In this document: positions 47,400 through 59,063 of the stretch, piece after piece | Numbering within the stretch: the first letter of the stretch is position 1 | How the letters are laid out: every line of letters begins with the position of its first letter | Source of the DNA: Paraphaeosphaeria minitans | Taxonomy: Eukaryota > Ascomycota > Dothideomycetes > Pleosporales > Didymosphaeriaceae | Direction: 5' to 3' | DNA: 64,000 nucleotides | Assembly: GCA_015832175.1 (NCBI GenBank) | Contig: WJXW01000008.1 | Location: 620,001-684,000, forward strand | Position numbers and translations under genes: made by a program | The notes under the pieces: generated by a model | Databases searched by the model: none | The model's input: only the letters and a program-made list of their open reading frames with translations | What the model was told of the DNA's origin: nothing

Positions 47400-50300
47400 T
47401 AATATTATGTTGTATTAGGCGTCTATAAAATTCTTTAATTTTTTATTAATAGTTCCCTAGGTAAGCCAGTAGTTCCTAAGTGTTTTTACTATATAGGTAA
47501 CCTTTCTATTTAACAAGATATATTTTATCTTACTAATTATATTCTAGAATTCTTTTAGCTTTAAATTTATTCTCTTCTTCTATTCTGTAGTAGAAGGCGG
47601 TTTCAACTAGTGTATTAGGGTCTACTAGTTCTAGTAGTAATATATAGAATACTAGGTGTATCTTTGCATCTAGCGGTAGTTCTAACTTATAGTTTACTAG
47701 TAATATTTACTTAGAAATATAAAATAGTCTAACCTTAATATAATCTAGTTTCTTATGTTTTTTCTTCTAAGTTTAAAGGTTCTTTATAAGTAGATATACT
47801 TTATCCCCCTTCTTTAGCTGAGGTGCTATTTTTTATTTTTAGTTTTAGTATAAAATTAATTACTACTAAGCTTTCTTAAGATTCTCTTAGAGTTCTTAGT
47901 GTATTTTCATATTATTTTTTACTATATCTATAGCTTCTTTTACTTTAATTATTGTAGGAAATTATTAATTAAAGAGATGTAGGTGTTTTCTATAGTTTAT
48001 ATAGAACAGTGTATGTCCTAATACTGCTAATACTTTGTTATTATAGGCTAACTGTGCTATAGGTAGTAATAAAACCTAGTTATTCTTCTAACTATTATAG
48101 TAGATACATAAGTACGTTTCTATAGTTTAGTTTATACGTTCTATCTATCTGTCTATTTATAGATAGTAAGCTGTTAATAGCTTTTGTTTCGTTCTAAGTA
48201 GGACTATAAGCGTTATTTAATAATTTAATATAAAGAGCTTGTCTCTATTACTAATAATTATTTTTAGAATTCTATAGTATCTAATTAGTTAGTCTAGGAT
48301 AAGAAAAGCGAGTTCCTTTACTATTATTCTTTTAAGGCATAGAATAAGCTTAATATACTTAGTTAGTTAGTAGACTATTACTAGTATACTATTGTATTTA
48401 ATTCCTGTTATTAGATCCTTAGAGTTTAGAATTCCTATAATAAAATATATAGTAATATTTTTCTATAGTGCTATTAGTATTCTAATTGCTTATATCTCTC
48501 TATATTTAAAATATGTGTTATATTTATTTCTCTAGTATTCTGTATATTTATAAATATAAGTTATTATAGCTTTCTTAATTCCTTTACAGGTGTAATTCCT
48601 TTAGATAAGTTCTATTGTCTTTGTGATACCTAGGTGTCTGTACATAGGGTTATTATAGTATTGTTAGATAATCTTAGTCTATAGATATTCTAGAACTTCT
48701 TAGTTAATTACTAAAAGTTAATTTAGTTCTACTATTAGTTCTAGAGATTTATTTTTAGCTTTATAAAGGATTACGGAGAAAGTTTTTGCCTTTTCTTCTA
48801 CTAAATTACTTTGTTAGCTAAGAGCGTCTACTCTGCTATTTTCTTTTCTAGCTATATAGATAATTTTAAACTTGTACTACCTAGTAGTCTATAACTATCT
48901 TTATTATTATGGCGTAAGTTCTTTTATTGTCGTGAACCTTAGAAGGTTCTTATAATCTATGTAGATTTCTAGCGTTAAGTAGTTAAGCGCGTAAATCCTT
49001 TAGTGCTTTAAGGCTTTAACAATAGTATAGAGTTCTTTATTATGTATATTATATTGTGTTTTAGCGTTATTAAATTTATATAAGTAATAGGTAATTAGGT
49101 GCTATTTACTATTACGTTCTTATTTAGTGTAGGTGCCTAGCGTAAAATCGCTAGTATCTATTTTAAAGCGTAGTAGTTTATTGCTTCTAAAATAAATAAG
49201 GATAGGTTCTATAATATATACTATCTTAAGGAGTTAGAATAACATTCTATACTTATTTGTCTATTTAAAGGGTACATCTTTCTTTATAAGATTTATTAAG
49301 GGTATTATAACCTTTACGTAATTTTAGATAAATTATTAGTTAAATCTACAGAATTCTAAGAATTCTTAGATATTCTTAGCTCTCTTTAGTATTAGCTAGT
49401 TCTTAATGTATTTAACTTTACTTAGTGCTATCTTAATTTCTTCTATAGTAATAATGTGTCCTAGGAATTTAAGTTATTTAATATTAAACTTATATTTCTT
49501 AAGTTTAATGCAAAGGTATACTTTGTCTAGTGCTTTTAGTACTATTTATACATACTTAGTGTAGTCTAATTTGTTTTTAGAAAAGACAAGGATATTGTCT
49601 ATATATATAATAACAAATATGTCTAGATATTTACAGAGTACGTTGTTAATAAGTGCTATAAAAGCTGCTAGTGCGTTTATAAGTCTAAAAGGCATAACCT
49701 TATATTTAAATAGTCTATAGCGTAATTAAAACGCTGTTTTCTATTCTTTACTTTTCTTAACTTATATAAGGTGGTAACTGTCTCTTAGATCTATTATTAT
49801 AAATATCTTAGCTTAAGATAGTTAATCTTGTAACTCTGTAATATTTAGTAGTAGATATTAGTTTTTTATTATTATATTATTAAGTTATTAGTAGTTAACG
49901 TATAGTCTGTCTAATCTATCCTTTTTCTTAATAAATATAAAAGGGCTTACTACTAGTAACTTTAATAGTTATATATATTCTTTTTTAAGATTTATCTTAA
50001 TAAAATTATGTTCTTTAAGGAGTTCTTCTCCTGTTTTACTATATAGTGGTCTAAAAGGTAGTGTCTTCCCTTCTTTTAGGTCTATTATAAAATCCTAGGG
50101 TTAATGTTCTAGTAGGTTTGCTTTTCCTTTCTTCTCTGTAAATATGTGTGTCTATTTCCTATACTCTCTTAGTAAGGTAAGGGGTGTACTATTATCTTCT
50201 TTTTTACACTTCTTAACCTAGTAGTTCCTACTAGCGTCTGCTAAGGTGTATTTCTGTTTTTTAACTATTTATTATAGTATTATATTATTAATAACTCCCT

Positions 50301-50574
50301 TATCTACTATTATTCTTAGTTAATACATAGGCTTTACTTATAATATATAATTGCAGCGTTTAAATAATATTTTCTTTATACCCTAGTTAATTTCTAAGTT
50401 ATGTATTATTAACTAAAGTAATTCTAAGACTAACTTATGCTTAGATCTTAGTAAGACATCTAAGGTAAGTTCCTCTCTATATTCTTGGACTATTATTATA
50501 GTAGTAACCTCCTAGTATATCTAAGGTGTTCTGGGTATTAGGGATCTATTCGTAATATAGATAATGTAGGGTAC
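47400..50574 (-). pseudogene. pol remnant of chromovirus C (left part)
   Basis: Colinear with 6783-9930 of chromovirus A: chromodomain near 47480-47600, integrase, RNase H, then RT with YIDN at about 49593-49604. It stops at 50574 inside the protease region (gatctattcgtaatatagataatgtagggtac), where the type III LTR begins. Many RIP-type stops. Confidence 0.8.
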
Positions 50575-51030
50575 TGTTAAATCCAAGAGGGTAGCTAGTC
50601 CTAAAGGGTTAAGGTTGGTTCTTAGGCAGGAGTACTTATAGAAGGTGGAAAGTTTTGTTAATATAATAGTATCTTATAAAGTGTAATAAGTTAACAATTT
50701 AGTCTACTAGAATCTAAATAATAGATTAATAAATAGATTAAATATAAGTATAAAGAGTCTATCCTTGCGTTCCTATATACTAAGTAGTCCTACACTTCCT
50801 AGAATCCCATATATCCTAGAGTCCTATATGTCCTAGAGTCCCATATGTCCTAGAGTCCTGTGTGGGCGAGTCCCACGCGTTCTAGAGTTCCTGTATAGGC
50901 GAGGCCTATATAGTTCTTAGGACCTTTAGGACCTATAACTTATTATCTAACTACTTAGTTAGCTAACTCTAGTAGACTAGTAGTCTAATAAGCTTACGCC
51001 CTACTACTTACGTATAGCTAGATCCTAATA
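50575..51030 (-). repeat. 3' LTR of nested chromovirus, U3 type III (456 bp)
   Basis: Begins tgttaaatccaagagg, contains 17-bp repeats of the cctagagtcctatatgt kind, ends gatcctaata. Equal in length to the LTR at 63187-63642. Right neighbour: pyrimidine-rich ttattcttcttttc. Confidence 0.88.
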
Positions 51031-51060
51031 TTATTCTTCTTTTCTAAGCTTAATATCCTT

Positions 51061-51621
51061 ATAAGTTAACTATCTACAAAGTTATTATCTTATTCTATTT
51101 AATATTGCCACAGTTAAGCTAATTATCTTAAGAAAAACTGTGTTTTTATAATAGTTACCTATTTATACTGCGCTAAGAAGAAATACGCTTATTATTTTTC
51201 TTCTTTACACTCTTAGTGTACTAACTATATTAGGTAGGGAAACTAGAAGTGTAAGCCTAAGAAGATCCCTTTACTAGATTATTTAAAAATAGAAACTAAA
51301 ATAGAGAGGTTAGAGAAGTTAGAGGCTAAAGAGGAGGTAAAGCTCTATATTAAGAAAGAGCTAGTTAAGGCAGCTCTCCTTTGCGCTTATTAGGCGTAAG
51401 AGAAAATAGCGCGTTTCTAAAATTAGTAAAAGAAATTGCGTTTAAAGGAATAAGAATTATTTAATTATAGTATAAGTACTATAGACAAGTTAGAAGCACT
51501 TAAGGCGTAGGAGAAGTTAGTATAGACTACTATGTTAATAAATCCTAATACGCTATTAGGCGCTAAGGTAATTAACTAGTCTATTTTATAGGCTAGCCCT
51601 TATGCTAGTAGTAATTCCTAA
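51061..51621 (+). pseudogene. antisense Cys-rich/coiled-coil ORF in nested chromovirus (version III)
   Basis: A + strand frame starting ATA (probably ATG before RIP) at 51061 runs 187 codons in phase to TAA at 51619. The N-terminal part has Cys residues in YCAKKKYAYYF...CTNYIR...KCKPKK. Next is a strongly charged stretch (IETKIERLEKLEAKEEVKLY) with clear coiled-coil character, and later STIDKLEALKA. It is the counterpart of the frames at 6261 and 13716 in position and build but shares little sequence with them. Confidence 0.65.
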
Positions 51622-51639
51622 GTGCGTTCTAGTTGTCTC

Positions 51640-54600
51640 TTTATAATTTCCAGCATTTAATTATAGAAGTCGTTTATCTATTATTAATAGTTAGATAGGT
51701 TTTCCTTAGGTTCCTATATATTTTTACTAGACAAATACCCTTTCTATTTAATAAGGTATTCTTTAGTGTCTGTGTACGTGTTACGTACTTATAGGATTTA
51801 TTCTACTTTAAACTTAGTTTCTTCCTAAGCTTAGTAATAGAAGGTGGTTTTAATTAGTGTTTTAGGGTCTACTAGTTCTAGTAGTAATACATAGAATACT
51901 AGGTGTATCTTTATATCTAGTGGTAGTTCTAACTTATAGTTTACTAGTAATATTTACTTAGAAATATAAAATAGTCTAACGTTAATATAATCTAGTTTCT
52001 TGTGTTTTTTCTTCTAAGTTTAAAGGTTCTTTATAAGTAGATATACTTTATCCCCCTTCTTTAGCTAAGGTGCTATTTTTTGTTTTTAATTTTAGTAAGA
52101 AATTAATTACTATTAAACTTTTTTAAGGTTCTCTTAGAGTTGTTAGTGTATTTTCTCTATATTTTCTACTATATCTATAGCTTTTTTTACTTTAATTATT
52201 ATAGGAAATTGTTAATTAAAGAGATGTAGGTGTCTTTTATAGTTTACATAGAATAGTGTATGTCCTAATACTACTAATACTTTGTTATTATAGACTAACT
52301 ATACTATAGGTAGTAATAAAATCTAGTTATTCTTCTAACTATTATAGTAGATGCGTAGGTACGTTTCTATAGTTTAGTTTATACATTCTATCTGTCTATC
52401 TATTTATAGATAGTAAGCTGTTAATAGCTTTTATTTCGTTCTAAGTAGTGCTATAAGTGTTGTCTAATAATTTAACGTAAAGAGCTTGTCTCTATCGCTA
52501 ATAATTATTTTTAGGATTCTATAGTATCTAATTAGTTAGTCTAGGATAAGAAAAGTAAGTTCTTTTACTGTTATTCTTTTAAGACATAGAATAAGCTTAA
52601 TATACTTAGTTAGTTAGTAGACTATTACTAGTATACTATTATATTTAATTCCTATTATTAGATCCTTAGAGTTTAGAATTCCTATAACAAAATCTATAGC
52701 AATGGCTTCTTATAGTGGTATTAGTATTCTAATTACTTATATCTCTCTATATTTAAAATATATACTGTGTTTATTTCTCTAGTATTCTACCTATTTATAG
52801 ATATAAGTTATTACAGCTTTCTTAATTCCTTTAAAGGTGTAATTCCTTTAGATAAGTTCTATTGTCTTTGTAATGCCTAGGTGTCTATATATAGGGTTAT
52901 TGTGGTATTATTAGATAATCTTAGTCTGTAGATATTCTAGAACTTCTTAGTTAACTACTAAAAGTTAATTTAGTTCTACTATTAGTTCTAGAGATCTATC
53001 TTTAGCTTTGCAAAGGATTACAGAGAAGGTTTTTACTTTTTCTCCTACTAGATTACTTTATTAGCTAAGAGCGTCTACTCTACCATTTTCTTTTCTAGCT
53101 ATATAGATAATTTTAAACTTATACTATCTAGTAGTTTACAACTATCTTTATTATTATAGCGTAAGTTCTTTTATTATTATAAACCTTAGAAGGTTCTTAT
53201 AATCTGTGTAGATTTCTAGCGTTAAGTAACTAAGCGCGTAAATCCTCTAGTGCTTTAAGGCTTTAATAATAGCGTAAAGTTCTTTATTATGTATATTATA
53301 TTGTGTTTTAGCGTTATTAAATTTACATAAGTAATAGGTAATTAGGTGCTATTTACTATTACATTCTTATTTAGCGTAGGCGCCTAGCGCAAGATTACTA
53401 GCGTCTATTTTAAAGGGTAGTAGTTTATTACTTCTAAAATAAACAAGGATAGGTTCTATAATATATACTATTTTAAGGAGTTAGAATAACATTCTGCACT
53501 TATTTATCTATTTAAAGGGTACATCCTTCTTTATAAAATTTATTAAAGGTATTGTAAACTTTATATAATTTTAGATAATTATTAGTTAAATTCACAGAAT
53601 CTAAAAAATTCTTAGATATTCTTAGCTATCTTTAGTATTAGCTAGTTCTTAATGTATTTAACTTTACTTAGTGCTATCTCAATTCTTTCTATAGTAATAA
53701 TGTGTCCTAGGAATTTAAGTTATTTAACGTTAAACTTACATTTCTTAAGTTTAATGCGAAGGTATACTTTGTCTAGTGCTTCTAGTACTATCTATATATA
53801 CTTAGTGTAGTCTAATTCGTTTTTAGAAAAGATAAGGATATCGTCTATATACGCAATAATAAATATGTCTAGATGTTTATAGAGTACGTTGTTAATAAGT
53901 GCTATAAAAGCTACTAGTGTATTTGTAAGTCTAAATAGTATAATTTTATACTTAAATAGTTTATAGCGTAATTAAAACGCTGTTTTTTATTCTTTACCTT
54001 TTTTAATTTATATAATGTAGTAACTGTCTCTTAGATCTATTATTATAAATATTTTAGCTTAAGATAGTTAATCTCGTAACTCTATAATGTTTAGTAGTAG
54101 ATATTAGTTCTTTATTATTATGTTATTAAGTTATTAGTAGTTAACGTATAGTCTATCTAATTTATTCTTTTTCTTAATAAATATAAAAGGGCTTACTACT
54201 AGTAACTTTAATAGTTATATATATCCTTTCTTAAGGTTTATCTTAATAAAATCTTGTTCTTTAAGGAGTTCTTCTTCTATCTTACTATATAGTAGTCTAA
54301 AGGGTAGCATCTTCTCTTCTTTTAGGTCTATTATAAGATCCTAGGGTTAATATTTAGGTAGGTTTGCTTTTCTTTCTTTTTCTATAAACATATATGTCTA
54401 TTTCCTGTACTCTCTTAGTAAGGTAAAGGGTGTGCTATTATTCTCCTTCTCGCGCTTCTTAACCTAGTAGTTTCTACTAGCGTTTGCTAAGGTGTATTTC
54501 TATTTTTTAACTATCTATTATAGTATTATATTATTAATAACTCCCTTATCTACTATTATTTTTAGTTAATACATAGGCTTTGCTTATAATATATAATTAC

Positions 54601-56829
54601 AGCGTTTAAATAATATTTTCTTTATACCCTAGTTAATCTATAAGTTATGTATTATTAACTAAAGTAATCCTAAGACTAACTTATACTTAGATCCTAGTAA
54701 AATATCTAAGGTAAGTTCCTCTCTATATCCTTAGACTATTATCGTAGTAGTAACCTCCTAGTATATTTAAGGTGTCTTAGGTATTAGGGATCTATTTGCG
54801 ACATAAATAATATAGGGTACTTCTTTCTCTAATATTATAAGTCCTACTTATCTTACTATCTAATAAGATATAAAGTTCTTTCCTACTCCTAAGTCTATAA
54901 GAGCTTAAGCCTATATTCCTTTAAGCTATACTAGTAGCTTAACTAATACTATGCTTACTATAGCATTTAATTTAATAAAGGCGTTTTTTTGTCTAAGTTT
55001 AGGCCTAAAAAAGACATCTATTTGTGTAAGTTATAATTAAGTTCTAGTGCCTAGTATATATTTCTAAGCATCTGCTTCTATTATTATTCTTAAGTACGTA
55101 GCTTATATAGATTATCTTCTTCTTCTTCTTTCTATAAGAATATTCTTTTATCTTTCCTTCTGCAGTCTTTACTATTTCTGTGTACTAGTTAAATTAGTAG
55201 TTCTGTTATTACTTCTTATATAGGGTAGTTTGCAAAGCTGTCTAAATGTTTAGCTATATAGTAGTATTTATAGTCTTAGTTTAGACACGTATACTAGTAT
55301 AGTTATATATAGTCTCTATTAATAAGTATATTATAGCATTTATTACCCTTTAGCGTAAGGTAAGGAAAGTATTTTACTTATTATTTATCCTAGAGGTGTT
55401 TATTATAAGCTGTAATAGGGCAGTCTATCTATATCTATCTATAGCGTAGTTTCCTTCTAGGTTATTTCTTATTCTCCTCTTTCTCTACTTTATATTGTGC
55501 GTATATTGGTTCTTCGTAATACGTCTACATATAGAATTAGTGTGTAGGATTTTAGTGGTCTAGGTAGTACTTTAGTACGTAGTCTAATTCCTTATTTTTG
55601 TAGGTTTGTATCCCTTTTAGTGCCTAGTAGGGTTCTATGTAGTCCTAAACATTTAGTTTATACTTAGGTGATATAGGGTTATCTTCTTCCTACCTACTTT
55701 ATAGGTAAGAAGTAGGAGATCTTAGTATCTCTTCTACGTTTTCTGTGTTATAGTATACGTTAGAGTCGTCTTTTAGATCTTTATATAGCTATAAGTTAGG
55801 TAAATCTAAATAGCGTTATAATAACTTCTTATTCCTTATTAGGTTCTTAGTCCTTAATAGTTAGTATATTTAACTTAGTTTAATAGACTTTGTTCTTTAG
55901 TTTATAGTTCCTAGCTATATAGCCTAGTTTACTATATATAAAGCATTTACAGGTTTTAGTTATTAGTTATTAACTTCTATTAGAAACGCGTTTATTAGGC
56001 TACTTAGGGCCTATCCTTCCTCCTTTTCCTTTGCCTATATAGTTAAACTAGACATTTTCTATTAGTTTGTATCTCTAGTAGTTCCTTAGCTATTACTTTT
56101 AGACAATTCTAACAGGGTTCTTATAAACTACTTTTACTAGTTATCTAAAGCTAATTGCCCTAGGGTTTTAGTAGAGCTCTTATTATAGCAAGAACTATTC
56201 TTTATTAATTCTAATAGTTTCTTTGTATAGTTCTTTAAGGTTAGTAATTTACGCACTACTATATAAGAGTTTCTTATATAGTTTCTATTTAAGTCCTTAT
56301 TTATACATATCCTAAAGGGATTTATTATTCTAGTTAAGCTATATAGCGTATTTGCGAAACTTAGCTATATACTTAGCTACTAATTATTTCTAAGTTATAG
56401 TCTAAATCTTTACTTTTATAATAGAGTCTTTATTAGTAATCCTAAAGAGTTATTTAAGGCATTTCTTAAAGTTATTATAATCCTTAATAATGTTAACTAT
56501 ATTAGCGTGTTTATCTATGTAATTACTATTATCGTTATTATAGTCTATTCTTAGGTACTTTTTAAAGTAAGGATAGATTTATAATCCTATATCTCCTTAC
56601 ATATATATTACTACAAAGATAACTTTTTTCTTATCTTTAAAAGGTTTATTTAAGTTAAAGAAGTAAAGGTCTAACTAGAGAATCTATACGTTAGTTTAAG
56701 ATTGTTTGCTAAAGTAAAGATTAGGTTTATACGCCTTACTACTATCCTTTATAAAAGTAATCTTAGTAGCACCTAAAGCTATAGAAGAGGTAGAAGTTTG
56801 TAAAGTACTTATATTAAAGGTGTTTAAGA
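51640..56829 (-). pseudogene. gag-pol remnant, nested type III / outer type I chimera
   Basis: A complete colinear chromovirus internal region: chromodomain near 51700-51830, integrase, RNase H, RT with an unmutated YIDD (53840-53851, IIAYIDDILIFSKNELD), protease near 54600, Gag zinc knuckle near 55910-55960. It starts as the type III element and must switch to the outer type I element somewhere right of the point equivalent to 50574 (about 54820), because it ends in a type I LTR. Confidence 0.8.
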
Positions 56830-57241
56830 TGTTAAATCTAAAAAGGTAGCTAGTTCTAAAGGGTTAAAGTTAGTTCTTAGGCAGGAGTACTTATAGAAAG
56901 TAGAAAGTCTTATTAATATGTTAGTATCTTAACAAAGTGTAATAAGTTAATAATTTAGTCTACTAGAATCTAAATAATAGATTAATAAACAGATTAAATA
57001 TAAGTATAGAGAGCCTATCTTTACGTTCCTATATACTAAGGCTGCTCTACTGCTTAGTGCCCCTAAGTAACTAAGCACATTACGTGACCTGCTTAGCTAC
57101 TTAGGGCTCCTAAGCGGCTAAGCGCATTACGTAATCTAATCTAAGCCTCTTAGCATCTCGTTGTTACGTCTGTAACCCTGTCGTCGCTTCATTATACCTT
57201 CATAAGCGCCTAACTCCCACATTACTATCTGGTTTGTAACA
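56830..57241 (-). repeat. 5' LTR of chromovirus C, U3 type I
   Basis: 412 bp, starts tgttaaatctaaaaagg, ends ggtttgtaaca, followed by the TSD GCCCC at 57242-57246. It is partner of 46431-46842. The last about 100 bp keep more CG and CA than the left copy. Confidence 0.9.
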
Positions 57242-57463
57242 GCCCCGCTGCTCGCGCGCGGCTGGATCCTAATATAATAGTAGTTGCTTTACACTAGAAA
57301 GGATAGTAAAAGGATAACTTAATAGTATTAAGTGGAATAAGACTTATTTTATATTAAGTTAATGTATAGTGTAGATTTTACGCAGCCAGCTTACTTAGCG
57401 TATAGGCCCTTTATAGGGCCTTAGCGCTAGATACGATAATACTATAATAAGGTTTTAACCTAC

Positions 57464-58828
57464 TTATTATAAATCTCCCTCTCTAGCTATAGTTCTCTAT
57501 AGTATACTATAGCCTTAATAAAAACCTTACTCTATAAGAAAGAAAAAGAGTATTTATAGGGGTGCACGTTATATACGCGATAATAGCGTATTACAAATAA
57601 ATAGTATATATTATAAACACGTTATACGTATTATTTATTATAAAGCTTTTACTCCTTCTATTTACTATAGCCTTTTATAATATAGGGTACTAAGGCTATA
57701 TAGTCTTAATATTATTTTAATTGTTATGTGCTCTCTACCTATATAATTTATAACTCCTATAGACTTAGTATAGATAAAGCGCGTAACCTTTAAATAACTT
57801 TATTAAAATATTTAATATGCTATACTATCTAGTTCTAAAGTATATTAAGAAGGCTAACTTATATAAGGCCGCCACCTTTACGTTTAGTAATAATACTAAG
57901 CGTGGTAACTATATTATAGTACTTATAACTTATATACACTGCGTATAGAACTTATTAAAGCTGTCTAATAACTATATAAAAAACAAGAATAAGGGCTATA
58001 ACTATTACGTTAAGAGTAATTATAGAGGCTATAACTTAGTATATCTAGAGTTATGCGCTGTAAATACGCTTTAACTAATATTTATAGATACTAAAGGCGA
58101 TAAACAGCTACCTTAATTACTTATATACACTTTATAACTACTACTATATTATAGTTATAAAAGCCTTGGGTAGAGAGCGTAAAACTTCTAAGTCTGTAAA
58201 GGTAATAGGCTTAAAGCTAGCTTATTACTAAAAGTAGTTTAATTTAAAGCTAGCTAACTACTAGCGTATTATAGCTTATATTAGTACACTTATAGGTGTA
58301 GCTACCTAGGTGCCCACTACTAGCCCTTAGTATCTACACTTAATTCTAGTAGAGCAGCACTAAATTACTAATACTTTTAAAGTAGTTATTCTTTTTATAA
58401 AGTATATAGTAACTTTGTACCCTTACTACACTTAAAGTGTATACTAATAGCTTATTTTAAGTTAATTTAGCGTTTACTCCTTACTATAATAAGGGCGATT
58501 CTAATAATAGTAACTAGAATAGCATAGGATCTAGTAGTGGTATAAATCTAGAGTAGGAGGGTAGTAACAGTGCTAATAGTAAAGATAGTAAAAATAGTAA
58601 GTAGGTAGGGCGTAGGTAGTGCGTGGATAATTAGAACTCTTCTCTAGAAATTAGCCTATAGGCCTTAGATATATATCCTTACTAAGCTATAGTGCTCTAT
58701 AAGCTGTAGTGTTCTTTAATAATATATATGTGGAGTTAAACTAAGAATACTACTTAGGGTAATTAAATATATTATTACTAAATAAAAGAAGCCTACTTAA
58801 TAGTATATTTTATATATAATAGGTAGAT
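57464..58828. other. unidentified RIP-like block between inverted G-type LTRs
   Basis: It lies between the minus-strand LTR ending at 57463 and the + strand LTR of G at 58829. A + strand trace (about 57850-58070) reads NNTKRGNYIIVLITYIHC and NNYIKNKNKGYNYYVKSNYRGYN between stops. By position it could be the antisense-ORF counterpart of the minus-strand G-type element, but no motif confirms this. Confidence 0.4.
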
Positions 58829-59063
58829 TGTAACGGGTAGATCACGATATTATTGTGGTGTTGTGGTATCTAGCGCCAAGGCCTTATAGAGGGCCTATGC
58901 GCTAAGCGAGCTAGCTGCGCAAAACCTACACTGCGCCCTAACTCTATATAGGATAAGTATTATTCTATTAATATTACTAAGTTATTTTTGTACTATCCTT
59001 CCTAGTGTAAAGTAAGTATTATTACCTATAACTAGACTTTATATAATAATACTTTATCTACAA
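58829..59063 (+). repeat. 5' LTR of gypsy element G
   Basis: Begins TGTAACGGGTAGATCACG and ends near ctttatctaca. An inverse copy is split around the nested stack (45946-45993 and 57280-57463). Gag and pol remnants follow on the right on the + strand. The right end is approximate. Confidence 0.65.

Larger units (their letters stand above)
46431..57241 (-). mobile_element. chromovirus C (U3 type I) with a nested type III chromovirus
   Basis: Left LTR 46431-46842 and right LTR 56830-57241 are both 412 bp and of U3 type I, and a perfect target duplication GCCCC flanks the whole (46426-46430, 57242-57246). The internal part of C is broken at 50574, where a type III LTR begins. From there one colinear chromovirus internal region runs to 56829 with no second type III LTR. 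The layout is explained by insertion of a type III element into C followed by recombination between the two directly repeated pol/gag regions, which removed the right type III LTR. Confidence 0.85.
45946..57463 (-). repeat. gypsy-G-type LTR (minus) split by an 11-kb nested stack
   Basis: About 48 bp at 45946-45993 (aaggtctagttataggcaata) and 184 bp at 57280-57463 (ctttacactagaaaggatag ... tagcgctagatac) together match, in inverse orientation, the LTR of element G at 58829-59063. Everything between 45994 and 57279 is inserted material. After 57463 comes tctccctctctagc, the complement of a polypurine tract, so this was a 3' LTR of a minus-strand element. Confidence 0.7.
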
